From: Rhodoferax aquaticus
GTDB taxonomy: Bacteria; Pseudomonadota; Gammaproteobacteria; Burkholderiales; Burkholderiaceae_C
Length of the DNA stretch: 64,000 nucleotides
NCBI RefSeq assembly: GCF_006974105.1
Contig: NZ_CP036282.1
Coordinates: 1,240,001-1,304,000 of the forward strand
Direction of reading: 5' to 3'
Numbering within the stretch: the first letter of the stretch is position 1; each line of letters starts with the position of its first letter. Positions 8,422-18,376 of the stretch are shown here, one piece after another. The position numbers and the translations under genes were made by a program. The notes beneath the pieces were generated by a model. The model made no database searches and was not told the origin of the DNA. It worked only from the letters and a program-made list of their open reading frames with translations.

Positions 8422-11400
8422 ATGAACGCCCCCACACCGCTCTATCACCTTCTGCCTGAAACAGCCGCTGCGCACCCTGTGCACGAACGCATCCGCGAAA
8501 TTCCGTACAACTACACGTCTTTCTCTGACCGGGAAATCGTGATCCGTTTGCTCGGATCCCATAGCTGGGAGCTGTTGAACCAGCTGCGTGGCGAGCGCCA
8601 GACCGGTCGCTCCGCCCGCATGCTCTACGAAGTGCTGGGCGATGTGTGGGTGGTGCAACGCAACCCCTACCTGCAGGACGACCTGCTGGACAACCCCAAG
8701 CGCCGCGGCCAGTTGGTGGATGCTTTGAATCACCGCCTCTCTGAGGTGGAAAAGCGCCGCACCCCAGAGGCCGACCCCGAGCGGGACGCCATGGTCGGCC
8801 AATTGCTGGTGGCGGCCCGCGCAGCCGTCAAAGCGTTTGACGCCGCCTTTGTGGAAGTGGCAACCCTGCGCAAGAAGACCCAGAAGCTGCTCTACAAGCT
8901 CACCGCCAAAGACAACGTCAAGTTTGATGGCCTCAGCCGCGTGAGCCATGTGACCGACGCGACCGACTGGCGCGTGGAGTATCCCTTTGTGGTGCTGTGC
9001 CCGGACTCTGAAGAAGAGATGGCCGGTCTGGTGAAGGGCTGTATTGAGCTGGGTCTGACCATCATTCCCCGTGGAGGCGGCACCGGCTACACCGGCGGCG
9101 CGATTCCGCTGACCTGGAAGAGCGTGGTCATCAACACCGAAAAGCTCGAAGCCATGACCGAGGTGGAGATGAAACGCCTCCCCGGTCTGGACCGCGACGT
9201 GGCCACGGTGTGGTCGGAAGCCGGTGTGGTCACCCAGCGGGTGGCCGATGCCGCAGAGCGCGGCGGCTATGTGTTTGCGGTGGACCCCACCTCTGCCGAA
9301 GCCTCGTGTATTGGCGGCAACATCGCCATGAATGCGGGTGGCAAAAAAGCGGTGCTCTGGGGCACGGCCCTGGACAACCTCGCCAGCTGGCGCATGGTGA
9401 CGCCGCAGGCCGAGTGGCTGGAAGTGACCCGTATCAACCACAACATGGGCAAGATCCATGACGTGGACGTGGCCAGCTTTGAGCTGCAGTATTACAAGGC
9501 AGATGGCAAAACGCCCATCCGCAAAGAGCGCTTGGACATTCCCGGCACCACCTTCCGCAAAGAAGGCCTGGGCAAAGACGTCACCGACAAGTTCCTGAGC
9601 GGCTTGCCCGGCATCCAGAAAGAGGGCACCGATGGCCTGATCACCAGCGCGCGCTGGGTGGTCCACAAGATGCCTGCGCACACCCGCACGGTGTGCCTCG
9701 AGTTCTTTGGCAATGCCAAGGACGCGGTGCCCAGCATTGTGGATATCAAAGATTTCATGTTCGCCGAGCAAAAGCGCAGCGGCGTGTTGTTGGCCGGCCT
9801 GGAGCACTTGGACGATCGCTACCTGAAAGCGGTGGGCTATGCCACCAAGAGCAAGCGCGGTGGCTTCCCGAAGATGGTGTTGTTCGGCGACATCGCTAGT
9901 GACAACGCCGACGATGTGGCCCGCGTCACCAGCGAAGTGGTGCGCCTGGCCAACGGCCGCAGCGGCGAAGGCTTTGTAGCCATCAGCCCCGAGGCCCGTA
10001 AGAAATTCTGGCTGGACCGCAAGCGCACCGCTGCCATCAGCAAGCACACCAACGCCTTCAAGATCAACGAAGACGTGGTGATTCCGCTGCCCCGCATGGC
10101 GGAGTACACCGACGGGATTGAGCGCATCAACATTGAGCTGAGCCTGCAGAACAAGCTGGCCCTGTGTGACGCACTGACCGCTTTCTTTGAGCGCAGTGAC
10201 CTGCCTTTGGGCAAGACCGATGACGCCAACGACATTCCATCGGCCGAGCTGCTGGAAGACCGTGTGGGCCAGGCGCTAGACCTGGTGGCGCAAGTGCGCG
10301 GCCAGTGGCAGGGTTGGCTGGACGGGGTGGAAACCCTGTTCCCCCAACTGCAGGACCACAGCCTGCGCGCCAGTTGGAAGACCCAGCTGCGTGCACCGCT
10401 GCAAGCCATCTTCACCGGCGCGGCGTTTGACGCCATCCTGGCTGAGTGCACCGCTATTCACAAGCGTGTGCTCAAAGGCCGTGTCTGGGTAGCGCTGCAC
10501 ATGCATGCCGGCGACGGCAATGTGCACACCAACATCCCCGTCAACAGCGATGACTACGACATGCTGCAGTCCGCCCACGGAGCGGTCAAACGCATCATGG
10601 CGCTGGCCCGCAGCTTGGACGGCGTGATCTCCGGCGAGCACGGCATCGGCATCACCAAGCTGGAGTTTTTGAGCGAAGCCGAGCTGGCGCCCTTCATTGC
10701 CTACAAGGCCAAGGTAGATCCCGAAGGCCGCTTCAACAAAGGCAAATTGCTACGGAATCAGGAGCTTCCTGCGCAGCCTGGAAGCGGGTTCGCACCGCAT
10801 TTGACTGCGGATGGCTCCACCATCTACGCGGACTTGACCAATGCCTACACGCCCTCGTTCGGGCTGATGGGGCATGAGTCCTTGATCATGCAGCAAAGCG
10901 ATATTGGCGCGATTGCCGATTCGGTGAAAGACTGCCTGCGCTGCGGCAAGTGCAAACCGGTGTGCGCCACCCACGTGCCGCGCGCCAACCTGCTGTACAG
11001 CCCGCGCAACAAAATTCTGGCAACTTCGTTGCTGGTTGAGGCCTTTCTTTATGAGGAGCAAACCCGCCGTGGCATCAGCGTGAAGCACTGGGAAGAGTTT
11101 GAAGACGTGGCCGACCACTGCACCGTCTGCCACAAGTGCGAATCGCCCTGCCCGGTGAAGATCGATTTTGGTGACGTGACCATGAACATGCGCAACCTGT
11201 TGCGCAAGATGGGGCAGAAGTCCTTCCGCCCCGGCAATGCGGCGGCCATGTTCTTCTTGAACGCTACCAATCCTGAGACCATCAAGCTGATGCGCGCGGC
11301 CATGGTGGGAGTCGGTTTCAAGGCGCAGCGCTTGGCCAACCAGGTCTTGCGTTTGGCGGCCAAGAAACAAACTGCCAAACCGCCGGCAACGGTGGGGCGA

Positions 11401-12372
11401 GCGCCGATCAAAGAGCAGGTGATCCACTTCATCAACAAAAAGATGCCCGGAGGCCTGCCCAAGAAAACTGCGCGCGCGCTGCTGGACATCGAAGACTCCG
11501 ATTACGTGCCCATCATCCGTAATCCGAAGTCGACTACTTCAGAAACCGAGGCGGTGTTTTACTTCCCGGGCTGCGGCTCAGAGCGGCTGTTTAGCCAGGT
11601 GGGCTTGGCCACGCAGGCCATGCTCTGGCATGCCGGGGTGCAAACCGTGTTGCCACCGGGCTATCTGTGCTGCGGTTACCCCCAGCGCGGATCCGGTCAG
11701 GCGGACAAGGCCGAGAAAATCATCACCGACAACCGGGTGCTGTTCCACCGTGTGGCCAATACCCTGAACTACCTGGACATCAAGACGGTGGTGGTGAGCT
11801 GCGGTACCTGTTACGACCAGTTGCAGGGCTACGAGTTCGACAAGATATTCCCCGGCAGCCGCATCATCGACATCCACGAGTACCTGCTGGAGAAGGGCAT
11901 CACCTTGGTTCCGGAGGGTGGTGCGGGCGCCGGTTATCTGTACCACGACCCCTGCCACAGCCCCATGAAGCTGCAAGACCCGATGAAAACGGTCAAAGCG
12001 CTTGTGGGTGACGCGGTCTTGAAGAATGACCGCTGCTGCGGCGAGTCCGGCACGCTGGGCGTGACCCGCCCCGACATTTCCACCCAAATTCGCTTCCGCA
12101 AGGAAGAAGAGTTGCGCAAGGGAGAAACCGCTTTGCGTGCCCTGACTGCGCCCGAGGGGCAGTCGCCCAAGGCGGAAGGGAACGTGAAGATATTGACCAG
12201 CTGCCCGAGCTGCTTGCAAGGCCTGAGCCGCTACGGCAACGACCTGAACAACGGCTTGTTAGAGGCCGACTACATCGTGGTCGAAATGGCCAACCAGATT
12301 CTGGGTAAAGAATGGCTGCCCGAGTATGTGCAAACCGCCAACGCGGGTGGTATAGAACGCGTGCTGGTGTGA
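8422..12372 (+). CDS. Giant FAD-linked oxidase / Fe-S / CCG-domain oxidoreductase (DUF3683 type)
   Basis: This 1316-residue cytoplasmic protein joins in one chain what GlcD and GlcF do in glycolate oxidase. An N-terminal DUF3683-like region (about 1-190) is followed by an FAD-binding PCMH domain ([15 protein letters not shown] near residue 216). Next comes an FAD-oxidase C-terminal domain ([17 protein letters not shown] near 692, SGEHGIG near 736). Two 4Fe-4S clusters follow ([11 protein letters not shown] near 838, [11 protein letters not shown] near 900). Two CCG domains close the protein (PGCGSERLF near 1048 with LCCGYPQR, and DPCHSPMK near 1175 with CCGESGTLG). It probably oxidises a 2-hydroxy acid such as D-lactate and passes electrons through the clusters, but the substrate is not determined by sequence. 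It is transcribed away from ugpB and stands alone. Confidence 0.85.
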   Translation: MNAPTPLYHLLPETAAAHPVHERIREIPYNYTSFSDREIVIRLLGSHSWELLNQLRGERQTGRSARMLYEVLGDVWVVQRNPYLQDDLLDNPKRRGQLVDALNHRLSEVEKRRTPEADPERDAMVGQLLVAARAAVKAFDAAFVEVATLRKKTQKLLYKLTAKDNVKFDGLSRVSHVTDATDWRVEYPFVVLCPDSEEEMAGLVKGCIELGLTIIPRGGGTGYTGGAIPLTWKSVVINTEKLEAMTEVEMKRLPGLDRDVATVWSEAGVVTQRVADAAERGGYVFAVDPTSAEASCIGGNIAMNAGGKKAVLWGTALDNLASWRMVTPQAEWLEVTRINHNMGKIHDVDVASFELQYYKADGKTPIRKERLDIPGTTFRKEGLGKDVTDKFLSGLPGIQKEGTDGLITSARWVVHKMPAHTRTVCLEFFGNAKDAVPSIVDIKDFMFAEQKRSGVLLAGLEHLDDRYLKAVGYATKSKRGGFPKMVLFGDIASDNADDVARVTSEVVRLANGRSGEGFVAISPEARKKFWLDRKRTAAISKHTNAFKINEDVVIPLPRMAEYTDGIERINIELSLQNKLALCDALTAFFERSDLPLGKTDDANDIPSAELLEDRVGQALDLVAQVRGQWQGWLDGVETLFPQLQDHSLRASWKTQLRAPLQAIFTGAAFDAILAECTAIHKRVLKGRVWVALHMHAGDGNVHTNIPVNSDDYDMLQSAHGAVKRIMALARSLDGVISGEHGIGITKLEFLSEAELAPFIAYKAKVDPEGRFNKGKLLRNQELPAQPGSGFAPHLTADGSTIYADLTNAYTPSFGLMGHESLIMQQSDIGAIADSVKDCLRCGKCKPVCATHVPRANLLYSPRNKILATSLLVEAFLYEEQTRRGISVKHWEEFEDVADHCTVCHKCESPCPVKIDFGDVTMNMRNLLRKMGQKSFRPGNAAAMFFLNATNPETIKLMRAAMVGVGFKAQRLANQVLRLAAKKQTAKPPATVGRAPIKEQVIHFINKKMPGGLPKKTARALLDIEDSDYVPIIRNPKSTTSETEAVFYFPGCGSERLFSQVGLATQAMLWHAGVQTVLPPGYLCCGYPQRGSGQADKAEKIITDNRVLFHRVANTLNYLDIKTVVVSCGTCYDQLQGYEFDKIFPGSRIIDIHEYLLEKGITLVPEGGAGAGYLYHDPCHSPMKLQDPMKTVKALVGDAVLKNDRCCGESGTLGVTRPDISTQIRFRKEEELRKGETALRALTAPEGQSPKAEGNVKILTSCPSCLQGLSRYGNDLNNGLLEADYIVVEMANQILGKEWLPEYVQTANAGGIERVLV

Positions 12373-12865
12373 CGTTTCTGCCAAATACACGCAAAGATGC
12401 AAGATTAGCCAACCTCAACTCCCCAGCTGAGTCATTCCCCTACGCCAAGGCTCCGGGGTTTCGCTTTCTGGGGATGACGTGATGTTGAGAAAACCGTTGA
12501 ATAGCCACAGTAAGCGAGTCATAGGTAGGCCCCGCCGCGCTCTGTGTATAGCGGCTGACGTTGCGTGCCTTTTTCTGACCGCCTTCTCCAGCCCTAAGGG
12601 TGGCGGTGCCGTCCACGGCCACGCCACGTTTGACATCCACCAGCCATCGCAACCAGCCTGTTCATCCACCCTCGTCGATACCGCGGGCTTTACTGCGTTG
12701 GTGTGGTGGGCGGTACCGTGCCTAGTGGCAGCGGCGATGTTGTTTCCAAAGTGGGAGATGATCGGGTGCATGTCAATCTAGTGGCACGGTTCTAGGCCAG
12801 TAGCAGGCCCCGTAGCGGGCCGACCAATGTTCGTAGATTCAGTTCAAGCAAATAGTGAGAAGCAA
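12373..12865. other. Gene-poor gap with an inverted repeat
   Basis: I see no convincing gene in these 490 bp. Short open frames exist on both strands, but they lack a ribosome-binding site and recognisable protein sequence. The stretch 12431-12478 is bounded by gtcattcccc and ggggatgac, an inverted pair resembling dispersed short repeats of betaproteobacteria. The rest could be a decayed gene or mobile-element remnant, but nothing in it can be named. Confidence 0.5.
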
Positions 12866-13279
12866 ATGGCAGGTTTAAGCAACGGTTCCCCAAGCCCACA
12901 GGCACTGACGGTGCACGGTGAGTCGCGAGTCTTGGAAATCGCGTTTTCCGATGGAGCGGTGTTTCGGCTTCCTTTTGAACTCATGCGTGTGTATTCGCCC
13001 TCCGCGGAAGTGCAAGGCCACGGTGTCGGTCAGGAGGTGCTGCAAAGCGGCAAACGCCATGTCACTGTGGACGCGTTGGAGCCGGTGGGAAACTATGCGG
13101 TGCAGCCACGGTTTTCGGACGGGCATGACTCAGGCATCTTTTCTTGGGACTACTTGTATTTCTTGGGCTCGCAGCAAGCGCGATTGTGGTCTGACTATGA
13201 AGCACGCTTGCTTGCCGCAGGGCGTGACCGTGATGCCCCAATGCCCATGAAGATGTCGAGTGGCTGTGCAAGCCATTGA
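12866..13279 (+). CDS. DUF971 family protein (gamma-butyrobetaine hydroxylase-like N-terminal domain)
   Basis: This is a 137-residue cytoplasmic protein with one DUF971 fold. Visible features are LEIAFSDGAVFRLPFELMRVYSPSAEVQGHG (residues about 20-50), VTVDALEPVGNYAVQPRFSDGHDSGIFSWDYLYFLG (about 70-105) and a short basic tail. Related domains are found at the N terminus of gamma-butyrobetaine dioxygenases and in small proteins near Fe-S or ubiquinone genes. The role of the free-standing form is not established. The ATG at 12866 is chosen because a gagaag motif precedes it. An upstream in-frame ATG at 12827 lacks one. ubiE follows after a copy of the dispersed repeat. Confidence 0.8.
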   Translation: MAGLSNGSPSPQALTVHGESRVLEIAFSDGAVFRLPFELMRVYSPSAEVQGHGVGQEVLQSGKRHVTVDALEPVGNYAVQPRFSDGHDSGIFSWDYLYFLGSQQARLWSDYEARLLAAGRDRDAPMPMKMSSGCASH

Positions 13280-13288
13280 GGTGATTTT

Positions 13289-13335
13289 GCTATACAAAAC
13301 ATAGCTGCTCGCGCATAGTCTATGGGCGGAAGCAC
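13289..13335. repeat. Dispersed palindromic repeat, copy 2 (upstream of ubiE)
   Basis: The sequence catagctgctcgcgcatag followed by tatgggcgg matches the family found at 3675, 22724, 43631, 46001 and 57971. It lies in the 85-bp gap between the DUF971 gene and ubiE. Confidence 0.65.
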
Positions 13336-13364
13336 TGTTTTACCTAGCAGACTAAAATACAAAC

Positions 13365-14096
13365 ATGACCACCACACATTTTGGATTTCAATCGGTTGAT
13401 GAGGCTGAAAAAGCGCGCCAAGTGCGCGGTGTTTTTGACTCTGTGGCCCCTAAATATGACCTCATGAACGACCTGATGTCGGGAGGGCTCCATCGGCTGT
13501 GGAAGGCCTATACCGTGCAGGTTGCCAACCTGCAAGAAGGCGATAGGGCCTTGGACATCGCGGGGGGGACCGGTGACTTGGCTTTGGCGTTCTCTAAAAA
13601 AGTGGGGGAGTCAGGGCAGGTGGTGCACACCGACATCAATGAGGCGATGCTGAGCACAGGCCGCAACCGTCTTTTAGACGCGGGCGTTGTGCTCCCCACC
13701 ATGGTGTGCGATGCGGAAAAGCTGCCGTTTGGCGACAACTACTTCGACGTGGTGAGCGTGGCATTCGGCTTACGCAATATGACCCATAAAGACGTAGCCC
13801 TTGCTGAGATGAATCGCGTGCTAAAGCCTGGGGGCAAATTGCTGGTGCTTGAGTTTTCCAAAGTCGCACCTCCACTGCGCAAACTGTACGACTGGTATTC
13901 CTTCAAGGTCTTGCCGCGTTTGGGTAAGGCAGTAGCGGGTGACGATGCAAGCTACCGATACTTGGCGGAGTCTATTCGTATGCACCCTGACCAAGCCGAG
14001 CTAAAGGCCCTAATGCACAAAGGTGGATTTGGTCATGTGGACTATCACAACATGTCTGGCGGTGTGGTGGCTTTACATGTTGGAATTAAGTGCTAG
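13365..14096 (+). CDS. ubiE: Ubiquinone/menaquinone C-methyltransferase
   Basis: UbiE is the SAM-dependent C-methyltransferase of ubiquinone (and, where present, menaquinone) synthesis. The 243-residue protein starts [20 protein letters not shown]. It has the family signature [24 protein letters not shown] near residue 26, the SAM-binding motif [14 protein letters not shown] near 63, and the second signature [16 protein letters not shown] near 152. Family length is normal. It heads a cluster with ubiJ and ubiB, the usual Burkholderiales order. Confidence 0.97.
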   Translation: MTTTHFGFQSVDEAEKARQVRGVFDSVAPKYDLMNDLMSGGLHRLWKAYTVQVANLQEGDRALDIAGGTGDLALAFSKKVGESGQVVHTDINEAMLSTGRNRLLDAGVVLPTMVCDAEKLPFGDNYFDVVSVAFGLRNMTHKDVALAEMNRVLKPGGKLLVLEFSKVAPPLRKLYDWYSFKVLPRLGKAVAGDDASYRYLAESIRMHPDQAELKALMHKGGFGHVDYHNMSGGVVALHVGIKC

Positions 14097-14151
14097 TGCT
14101 TGCTGTAACGCATGCAACGCCCACTTTGGGTGACGGGTTTTGGGAGTAATT

Positions 14152-15150
14152 ATGAGAATTTGGACATTGGTGTTGGCGATCACTTTGGGTTTGACGGGCT
14201 TGAATGCAGAAGCCGCCAAGCGTATGGGAAGTGGTCGCTCCGTAGGGCAGCAGTCAAGTAATGTGACCCAACGCGAGGCTGTACGCCCCCCGCCGACTGC
14301 TCCTGCCCAGAATGCAAGCAACGCGGCGGCTAAACCAGCGACTGCCGCACCTCCAGCAGCACAGCCTGCTGCGCCCAAACGACCTTGGGGTGCCATGTTG
14401 GGTGGTTTGGCTGCGGGACTGGGCTTAGCTTGGCTGGCCAGTTCCTTGGGGCTGGGGGGTATGGCCTCCATGGTCGGGCAATTCCTCCTGTTTGCGCTGT
14501 TGGCCTTTGGGGTCATGGCCGCTATCGGATGGTTTATGCGCAAGCGCAAACCTGAGGCCAATGTGGCCTCTGCGTCTAGCCCATTTGCTTTTCAAGGTGC
14601 GGGGGCCACCCCTGTGGTGCCCGCGCAGCCCTATCGGCCTGAGAATGTTGGCAACGATGCGTCTGCCCGTCCTTGGGAGCGCAGCAGCATGGCATTTGAA
14701 GCAACGCCAAGCTCCAGTGGTGGTTCCATGATCGGTTCTGCATTGATGGGTAGTCAAACTTGGGGCGTGCCCGAGGGATTTGACAGCGTCGGTTTCTTGA
14801 AGGCAGCAAAGACTAACTTTGTAACCCTGCAATCAGCCTGGGATCGGTCTGACATTCCAGCCTTGCGCGCCATGATGACCGACGGTATGTTGCGCGAGAT
14901 TCAGTCCCAGTTGGCAGAGCGAGAAGCCCATACGGGTGGAAGCGCCAACCAAACCGAAGTGGTCATGATTGAGGCTAGCTTATTGGGCATTGAAGAGTTA
15001 GCCACTGAATATATGGCCAGCGTTGAGTTCACCGGCATGATTCGGGAGGATGTATCTGCAGGCCCTAACCCGTTCCGCGAAGTTTGGAATATGACCAAAC
15101 CCAAAGCTGGCGGTGGGTGGTTGGTGGCGGGTGTGCAGGCATTGCAATAG
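14152..15150 (+). CDS. Tim44-like domain protein, exported/membrane-anchored
   Basis: This 332-residue protein sits between ubiE and ubiJ. It starts MRIWTLVLAITLGLTGLNAEA, a likely signal peptide, and gggag lies just upstream. A disordered Ala/Pro/Ser stretch follows (about 25-80), then hydrophobic segments LGGLAAGLGLAWLASSLGL and MVGQFLLFALLAFGVMAAIGWFM (about 83-130). After a linker comes a Tim44-like C-terminal domain (about 200-332) with FLKAAKTNFVTLQSAWDRSDIPALRAMMTDGM. In mitochondria Tim44 tethers Hsp70 to the import pore. The bacterial proteins share the fold, but their job is not settled. Its place in the ubi cluster may suggest membrane-associated support of ubiquinone enzymes, which is inference only. 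Confidence 0.8.
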   Translation: MRIWTLVLAITLGLTGLNAEAAKRMGSGRSVGQQSSNVTQREAVRPPPTAPAQNASNAAAKPATAAPPAAQPAAPKRPWGAMLGGLAAGLGLAWLASSLGLGGMASMVGQFLLFALLAFGVMAAIGWFMRKRKPEANVASASSPFAFQGAGATPVVPAQPYRPENVGNDASARPWERSSMAFEATPSSSGGSMIGSALMGSQTWGVPEGFDSVGFLKAAKTNFVTLQSAWDRSDIPALRAMMTDGMLREIQSQLAEREAHTGGSANQTEVVMIEASLLGIEELATEYMASVEFTGMIREDVSAGPNPFREVWNMTKPKAGGGWLVAGVQALQ

Positions 15151-15195
15151 ACGGCGGTCTTCACCGAGCTTGCATTCAGGGAATAATAGGGGACT

Positions 15196-15744
15196 ATGGC
15201 AACACAGTCCCCTTTTTCATTGCTGGAGGGATTCCTCCAAAACTTCAACCTACCTACGGAGCCACCTGCGTGGGTGATTGAGGAGTCGCACCGGCGTGTG
15301 GTGCTGTTGATCAACCATGTGCTGATGCAAGAGCCCGCTGCAATGGAGCGACTCGTGCGCCAAAAGGGTCGCGTGGTCCTGACGCAGTGGCGCGGTTTTT
15401 CTTTCAAAGTGAGCATCACACCCGCAGGCCTGCTGGATTTGGCAGATGCGCAGACCAGCGCTGACTTGACCTTGGTGCTTACCGAAGAATCCCCTTTTGC
15501 GATTGCACAGGCCCTGATGCAAGGCAATAAGCCCGCGGTGCGTGTGGAGGGAGATGTGCAATTGGCGGCAGAGATCAACTGGCTTGTCGACAATGTGCGC
15601 TGGGACTTGGAGGAAGACTTGGCACGCATCATGGGCGATGCACCTGCCCATACGCTGGTCCAAGCAGCGCGTTCCTTTGCCCAAGCTTTGCAACGCTTTG
15701 CGGGCCAAGGTGTTCGGGGGCATACCTCCGGGTCTACTGAATGA
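15196..15744 (+). CDS. ubiJ: Ubiquinone biosynthesis accessory factor UbiJ (SCP2 domain)
   Basis: UbiJ is a lipid-binding SCP2-type accessory protein needed with UbiK for aerobic ubiquinone assembly in E. coli. The 182-residue protein starts [20 protein letters not shown]. It has an N-terminal SCP2-like sheet region ([20 protein letters not shown] near 70, [35 protein letters not shown] near 114) and a helical C terminus. It overlaps ubiB by four bases (ATGA), which supports coupled expression. The assignment rests on this fold and the ubiE-ubiJ-ubiB context. Confidence 0.9.
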   Translation: MATQSPFSLLEGFLQNFNLPTEPPAWVIEESHRRVVLLINHVLMQEPAAMERLVRQKGRVVLTQWRGFSFKVSITPAGLLDLADAQTSADLTLVLTEESPFAIAQALMQGNKPAVRVEGDVQLAAEINWLVDNVRWDLEEDLARIMGDAPAHTLVQAARSFAQALQRFAGQGVRGHTSGSTE

Positions 15745-17306
15745 CGCGCTTTTCGCGGGGCGTATTTATTCTTTGGGTGTTTTGGCGCCATGGTTTGGAT
15801 GCCTTACTGCTTACGAGTTTGCAGCGTCCGTGGCTGCAGCGACTGGTTCCTTGGCTTCGACTCGGGCGCAATCTAAGTGCACCCAGAGGTCAACGCATTC
15901 GCGAAGCGCTTGAAGCCCTTGGCCCCATTTTTGTAAAGCTCGGCCAGGTGCTGTCGACACGGCGGGACTTGATGCCCGTTGACATTGCGGATGAGCTGGC
16001 ATTGCTGCAAGACAGAGTGCCCCCGTTTGATTCATCGCTTGCCATTGCCTCGATTGAGCAAGCTTTGCGCAGACCCCTGCATGAGATCTTTGTTTCTTTT
16101 GACCATGAGCCTGTAGCCAGTGCGTCTATTGCACAAGTGCATTTTGCGGTTCTCAAAGATCGACATGGTGTCTTGCGCGACGTTGCCGTGAAGGTCCTGC
16201 GTCCCGGCATGCTTGCGGCCATCGAAAAAGACCTGGCGCTTATGCGCCTGATGGCGGGTTGGCTAGAAAGGCTCTCAGCGGATGGCAAACGCCTCAAGCC
16301 ACGTGAAGTGGTTGCAGAGTTTGACAAGTATCTGCATGACGAGTTGGATTTGGTGCGCGAAGCATCCAGTGCGGCCCAATTGCGGCGCAACATGGAAGGG
16401 CTGGATCTTGTGTTGATCCCGGAGATGCTGTGGGATTACTGCACGACGGATGTCTTGGTGATGCAGCGTATGACGGGAGTGCCCATCAGCCAAATTGATA
16501 AGCTGCGGGAGGCCGGGGTTGATATTCCTAAGCTCGCCCGGGATGGCGTCACCATTTTCTTTACACAGGTCTTTCGCGACGGCTTTTTCCATGGCGATAT
16601 GCACCCGGGCAACATTCAGGTGAGCTTAGCCCCTGAGACGTTTGGGCGATTTATCTCGCTCGACTTTGGCATCGTCGGCACGCTCACTGAAGTGGACAAA
16701 GAGTATTTGGCCCACAACTTCGCTGCTTTTTTTCGGCGCGACTACAAGCGTGTGGCGGAGTTGCATATTGAGTCGGGTTGGGTGCCCCACGATACCCGTG
16801 TGGATGAGCTGGAGGCAGCCATTCGTGCCGTATGTGAACCTTATTTTGATAGGCCCCTGAAGGAGATTTCACTCGGCATGGTCCTGATGCGATTGTTTCA
16901 GACCTCACGCCGCTTCCATGTTGAAATTCAGCCACAACTGGTGCTGCTGCAAAAAACCTTGCTGAATATTGAGGGGCTGGGTCGGCAACTGGACCCTAAC
17001 CTCGACCTATGGGCGACAGCCAAGCCATTTTTAGAAAAATGGATGATGGACCAAGTAGGCCCTCAAAAGCTGTTCGACCAACTCAAGGAACATGCGCCCC
17101 GCTATGCAAAGCTGTTGCCTGAGTTGCCCACTTTGTTGCAAAACTATTTGCGCGATGGCGCAAGGGACCATTCAAGGCTTTTGGTCGAGCTACTGATAGA
17201 GCAAAAACGCACTAATAGCTTGTTGCAAAGCCTTGTCTCTGCCGTGATTGGGTTCGCATTGGGTATGGTTCTGATGCAATTCATTGTCAGAGTCGGCTTG
17301 TTTTAG
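15741..17306 (+). CDS. ubiB: Ubiquinone biosynthesis protein kinase-like ATPase UbiB
   Basis: UbiB is a membrane-bound atypical kinase/ATPase of the ABC1/ADCK family required for ubiquinone synthesis. The 521-residue protein contains the family KxGQ motif in [19 protein letters not shown] near residue 55, an Ala-rich nucleotide loop ([13 protein letters not shown] near 125), the catalytic [12 protein letters not shown] near 283 and the metal-binding DFGIVG near 310. Two hydrophobic helices lie at the C terminus ([19 protein letters not shown]). The start overlaps the ubiJ stop. The identification is firm. Confidence 0.96.
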   Translation: MTRFSRGVFILWVFWRHGLDALLLTSLQRPWLQRLVPWLRLGRNLSAPRGQRIREALEALGPIFVKLGQVLSTRRDLMPVDIADELALLQDRVPPFDSSLAIASIEQALRRPLHEIFVSFDHEPVASASIAQVHFAVLKDRHGVLRDVAVKVLRPGMLAAIEKDLALMRLMAGWLERLSADGKRLKPREVVAEFDKYLHDELDLVREASSAAQLRRNMEGLDLVLIPEMLWDYCTTDVLVMQRMTGVPISQIDKLREAGVDIPKLARDGVTIFFTQVFRDGFFHGDMHPGNIQVSLAPETFGRFISLDFGIVGTLTEVDKEYLAHNFAAFFRRDYKRVAELHIESGWVPHDTRVDELEAAIRAVCEPYFDRPLKEISLGMVLMRLFQTSRRFHVEIQPQLVLLQKTLLNIEGLGRQLDPNLDLWATAKPFLEKWMMDQVGPQKLFDQLKEHAPRYAKLLPELPTLLQNYLRDGARDHSRLLVELLIEQKRTNSLLQSLVSAVIGFALGMVLMQFIVRVGLF

Positions 17307-17315
17307 GCTGCCCTC

Positions 17316-17321
17316 TATAAT
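17316..17321 (+). promoter_or_regulatory. Possible -10 element upstream of fmdB-like gene
   Basis: A perfect TATAAT hexamer lies just after the ubiB stop and 38 bp before the zinc-ribbon gene. No good -35 hexamer is spaced at 16-18 bp (the best is ggcttg at 15 bp), so this is only a candidate promoter for fmdB-DUF502-aspS. Confidence 0.35.
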
Positions 17322-17358
17322 TAAAGGCTTTGCAACTAGAAGTTAGACCACCTACGCC

Positions 17359-17688
17359 ATGCCTATATACGCCTACAAATGCGACTCCTGCGGGTTTGCC
17401 AAAGACGTGTTGCAGAAAATGTCGGACTCTCCATTGGAAGTATGCCCTTCTTGTTCGCAGCCAGCCTTTAAAAAGCAAGTGACTGCTGCCGGTTTCCAGT
17501 TAAAAGGGTCTGGTTGGTATGTGACTGACTTTAAAGGGGGTAACGCTGGCTCTTCAGCGGCATCTGCGCCCGCGAAAGACGACACAGCAGTCGCCCCAGC
17601 CACTGACGTCGCAAAGCCTGCTAGCGTGGAGTCAACACCAGCAGCGTCTCCCTCAGTCGCCGCCCCAGCAACTGTTGTATCCAGCTAA
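17359..17688 (+). CDS. FmdB-type zinc-ribbon regulatory protein
   Basis: This is a 109-residue protein of the FmdB/CxxC-CxxC-SSSS family. The N-terminal ribbon has Cys pairs in YKCDSCGFAKDV and VCPSCSQPAFKKQ, followed by the family's FQLKGSGWYVTDFKG near residue 50. The tail (about 65-109) is low-complexity Ala/Ser/Thr/Pro. The name comes from a gene near formamidase in Methylophilus. The general bacterial role is unknown, possibly nucleic-acid binding. It is followed by the DUF502 protein and aspS, a conserved neighbourhood in Burkholderiales. Confidence 0.85.
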   Translation: MPIYAYKCDSCGFAKDVLQKMSDSPLEVCPSCSQPAFKKQVTAAGFQLKGSGWYVTDFKGGNAGSSAASAPAKDDTAVAPATDVAKPASVESTPAASPSVAAPATVVSS

Positions 17689-17719
17689 TCGTTAGCGCCA
17701 GTCCTTACGGGTCAACATC

Positions 17720-18367
17720 GTGCCTATTAAAAAATACCTCCTCACCGGACTCATGGTCTGGCTGCCTTTGGCCATCACTTTGTGGGTCTTGCTGTGGCTG
17801 GTCGGCTTACTAGATGCGGTGTTTGCTAGCTTCTTGAATGGGTTGTCCGCAGTCACACCAGAGAGCTTAGGTCCAAGGTTGGAGCGGTTGCACGCCATAC
17901 CGGGGTTGGGTGTGGTCTTGGTTTTTTCCGCAATGTTGGTGACCGGTGCACTGGTGTCCAACGTGGCTGGCCGTTGGTGGGTCAAACAGTGGGATCGGTT
18001 GTTTACCAACATTCCCATTGTGAAGTCGATTTACAACAGCGTCAAAAAGGTGTCCGACACCCTGTTTTCAAGCAATGGCAATGCGTTTAGAACCGCTTTG
18101 TTGGTGCAGTACCCTCGGCAAGGTAGTTGGACGGTCGCATTTCAAACGGGTTCACCCAGTGGGGAAGTTGCTTCTCACTTGGGTGCTGATTTTGTCAGTG
18201 TCTACGTGCCCACAACGCCTAACCCAACGAGCGGTTTCTTTTTGATGTTACCCAAGGCGGATGTCATAGAGCTCGACATGAGCGTGGATGAAGCGCTGAC
18301 CTACGTCATTTCTATGGGGTCGGTAGCCCCTGGTGCGCAAGCGTCGAAAATACCAGTTTCCCAGTAA
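17720..18367 (+). CDS. DUF502 family inner-membrane protein
   Basis: This is a 215-residue membrane protein with two N-terminal helices (KYLLTGLMVWLPLAITLWVLLWLVGLLDAV about 4-34, and VVLVFSAMLVTGALVSNVAG about 62-82). A soluble beta-rich C-terminal domain follows (LVQYPRQGSWTVAFQTG near 130, FVSVYVPTTPNPTSGFF near 155). This is the DUF502 pattern. Its function is unknown, and the domain is regularly found beside aspS in betaproteobacteria. Translation starts with GTG at 17720. No ATG is suitably placed. It ends 9 bp before aspS. Confidence 0.85.
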   Translation: MPIKKYLLTGLMVWLPLAITLWVLLWLVGLLDAVFASFLNGLSAVTPESLGPRLERLHAIPGLGVVLVFSAMLVTGALVSNVAGRWWVKQWDRLFTNIPIVKSIYNSVKKVSDTLFSSNGNAFRTALLVQYPRQGSWTVAFQTGSPSGEVASHLGADFVSVYVPTTPNPTSGFFLMLPKADVIELDMSVDEALTYVISMGSVAPGAQASKIPVSQ

Positions 18368-18376
18368 TCTGTATCC

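Noticed and set aside
8365-10047. 560-residue open frame antisense to the giant oxidoreductase
   Set aside because: It is a codon-bias shadow of the plus-strand gene, whose domains are unmistakable. The antisense translation is His/Ala/Gly-rich without any recognisable motif.
12415-12781. Short open frames on both strands in the 12.4-12.8 kb gap
   Set aside because: No ribosome-binding site, no family resemblance and strand ambiguity. They are kept only as an unresolved gap.
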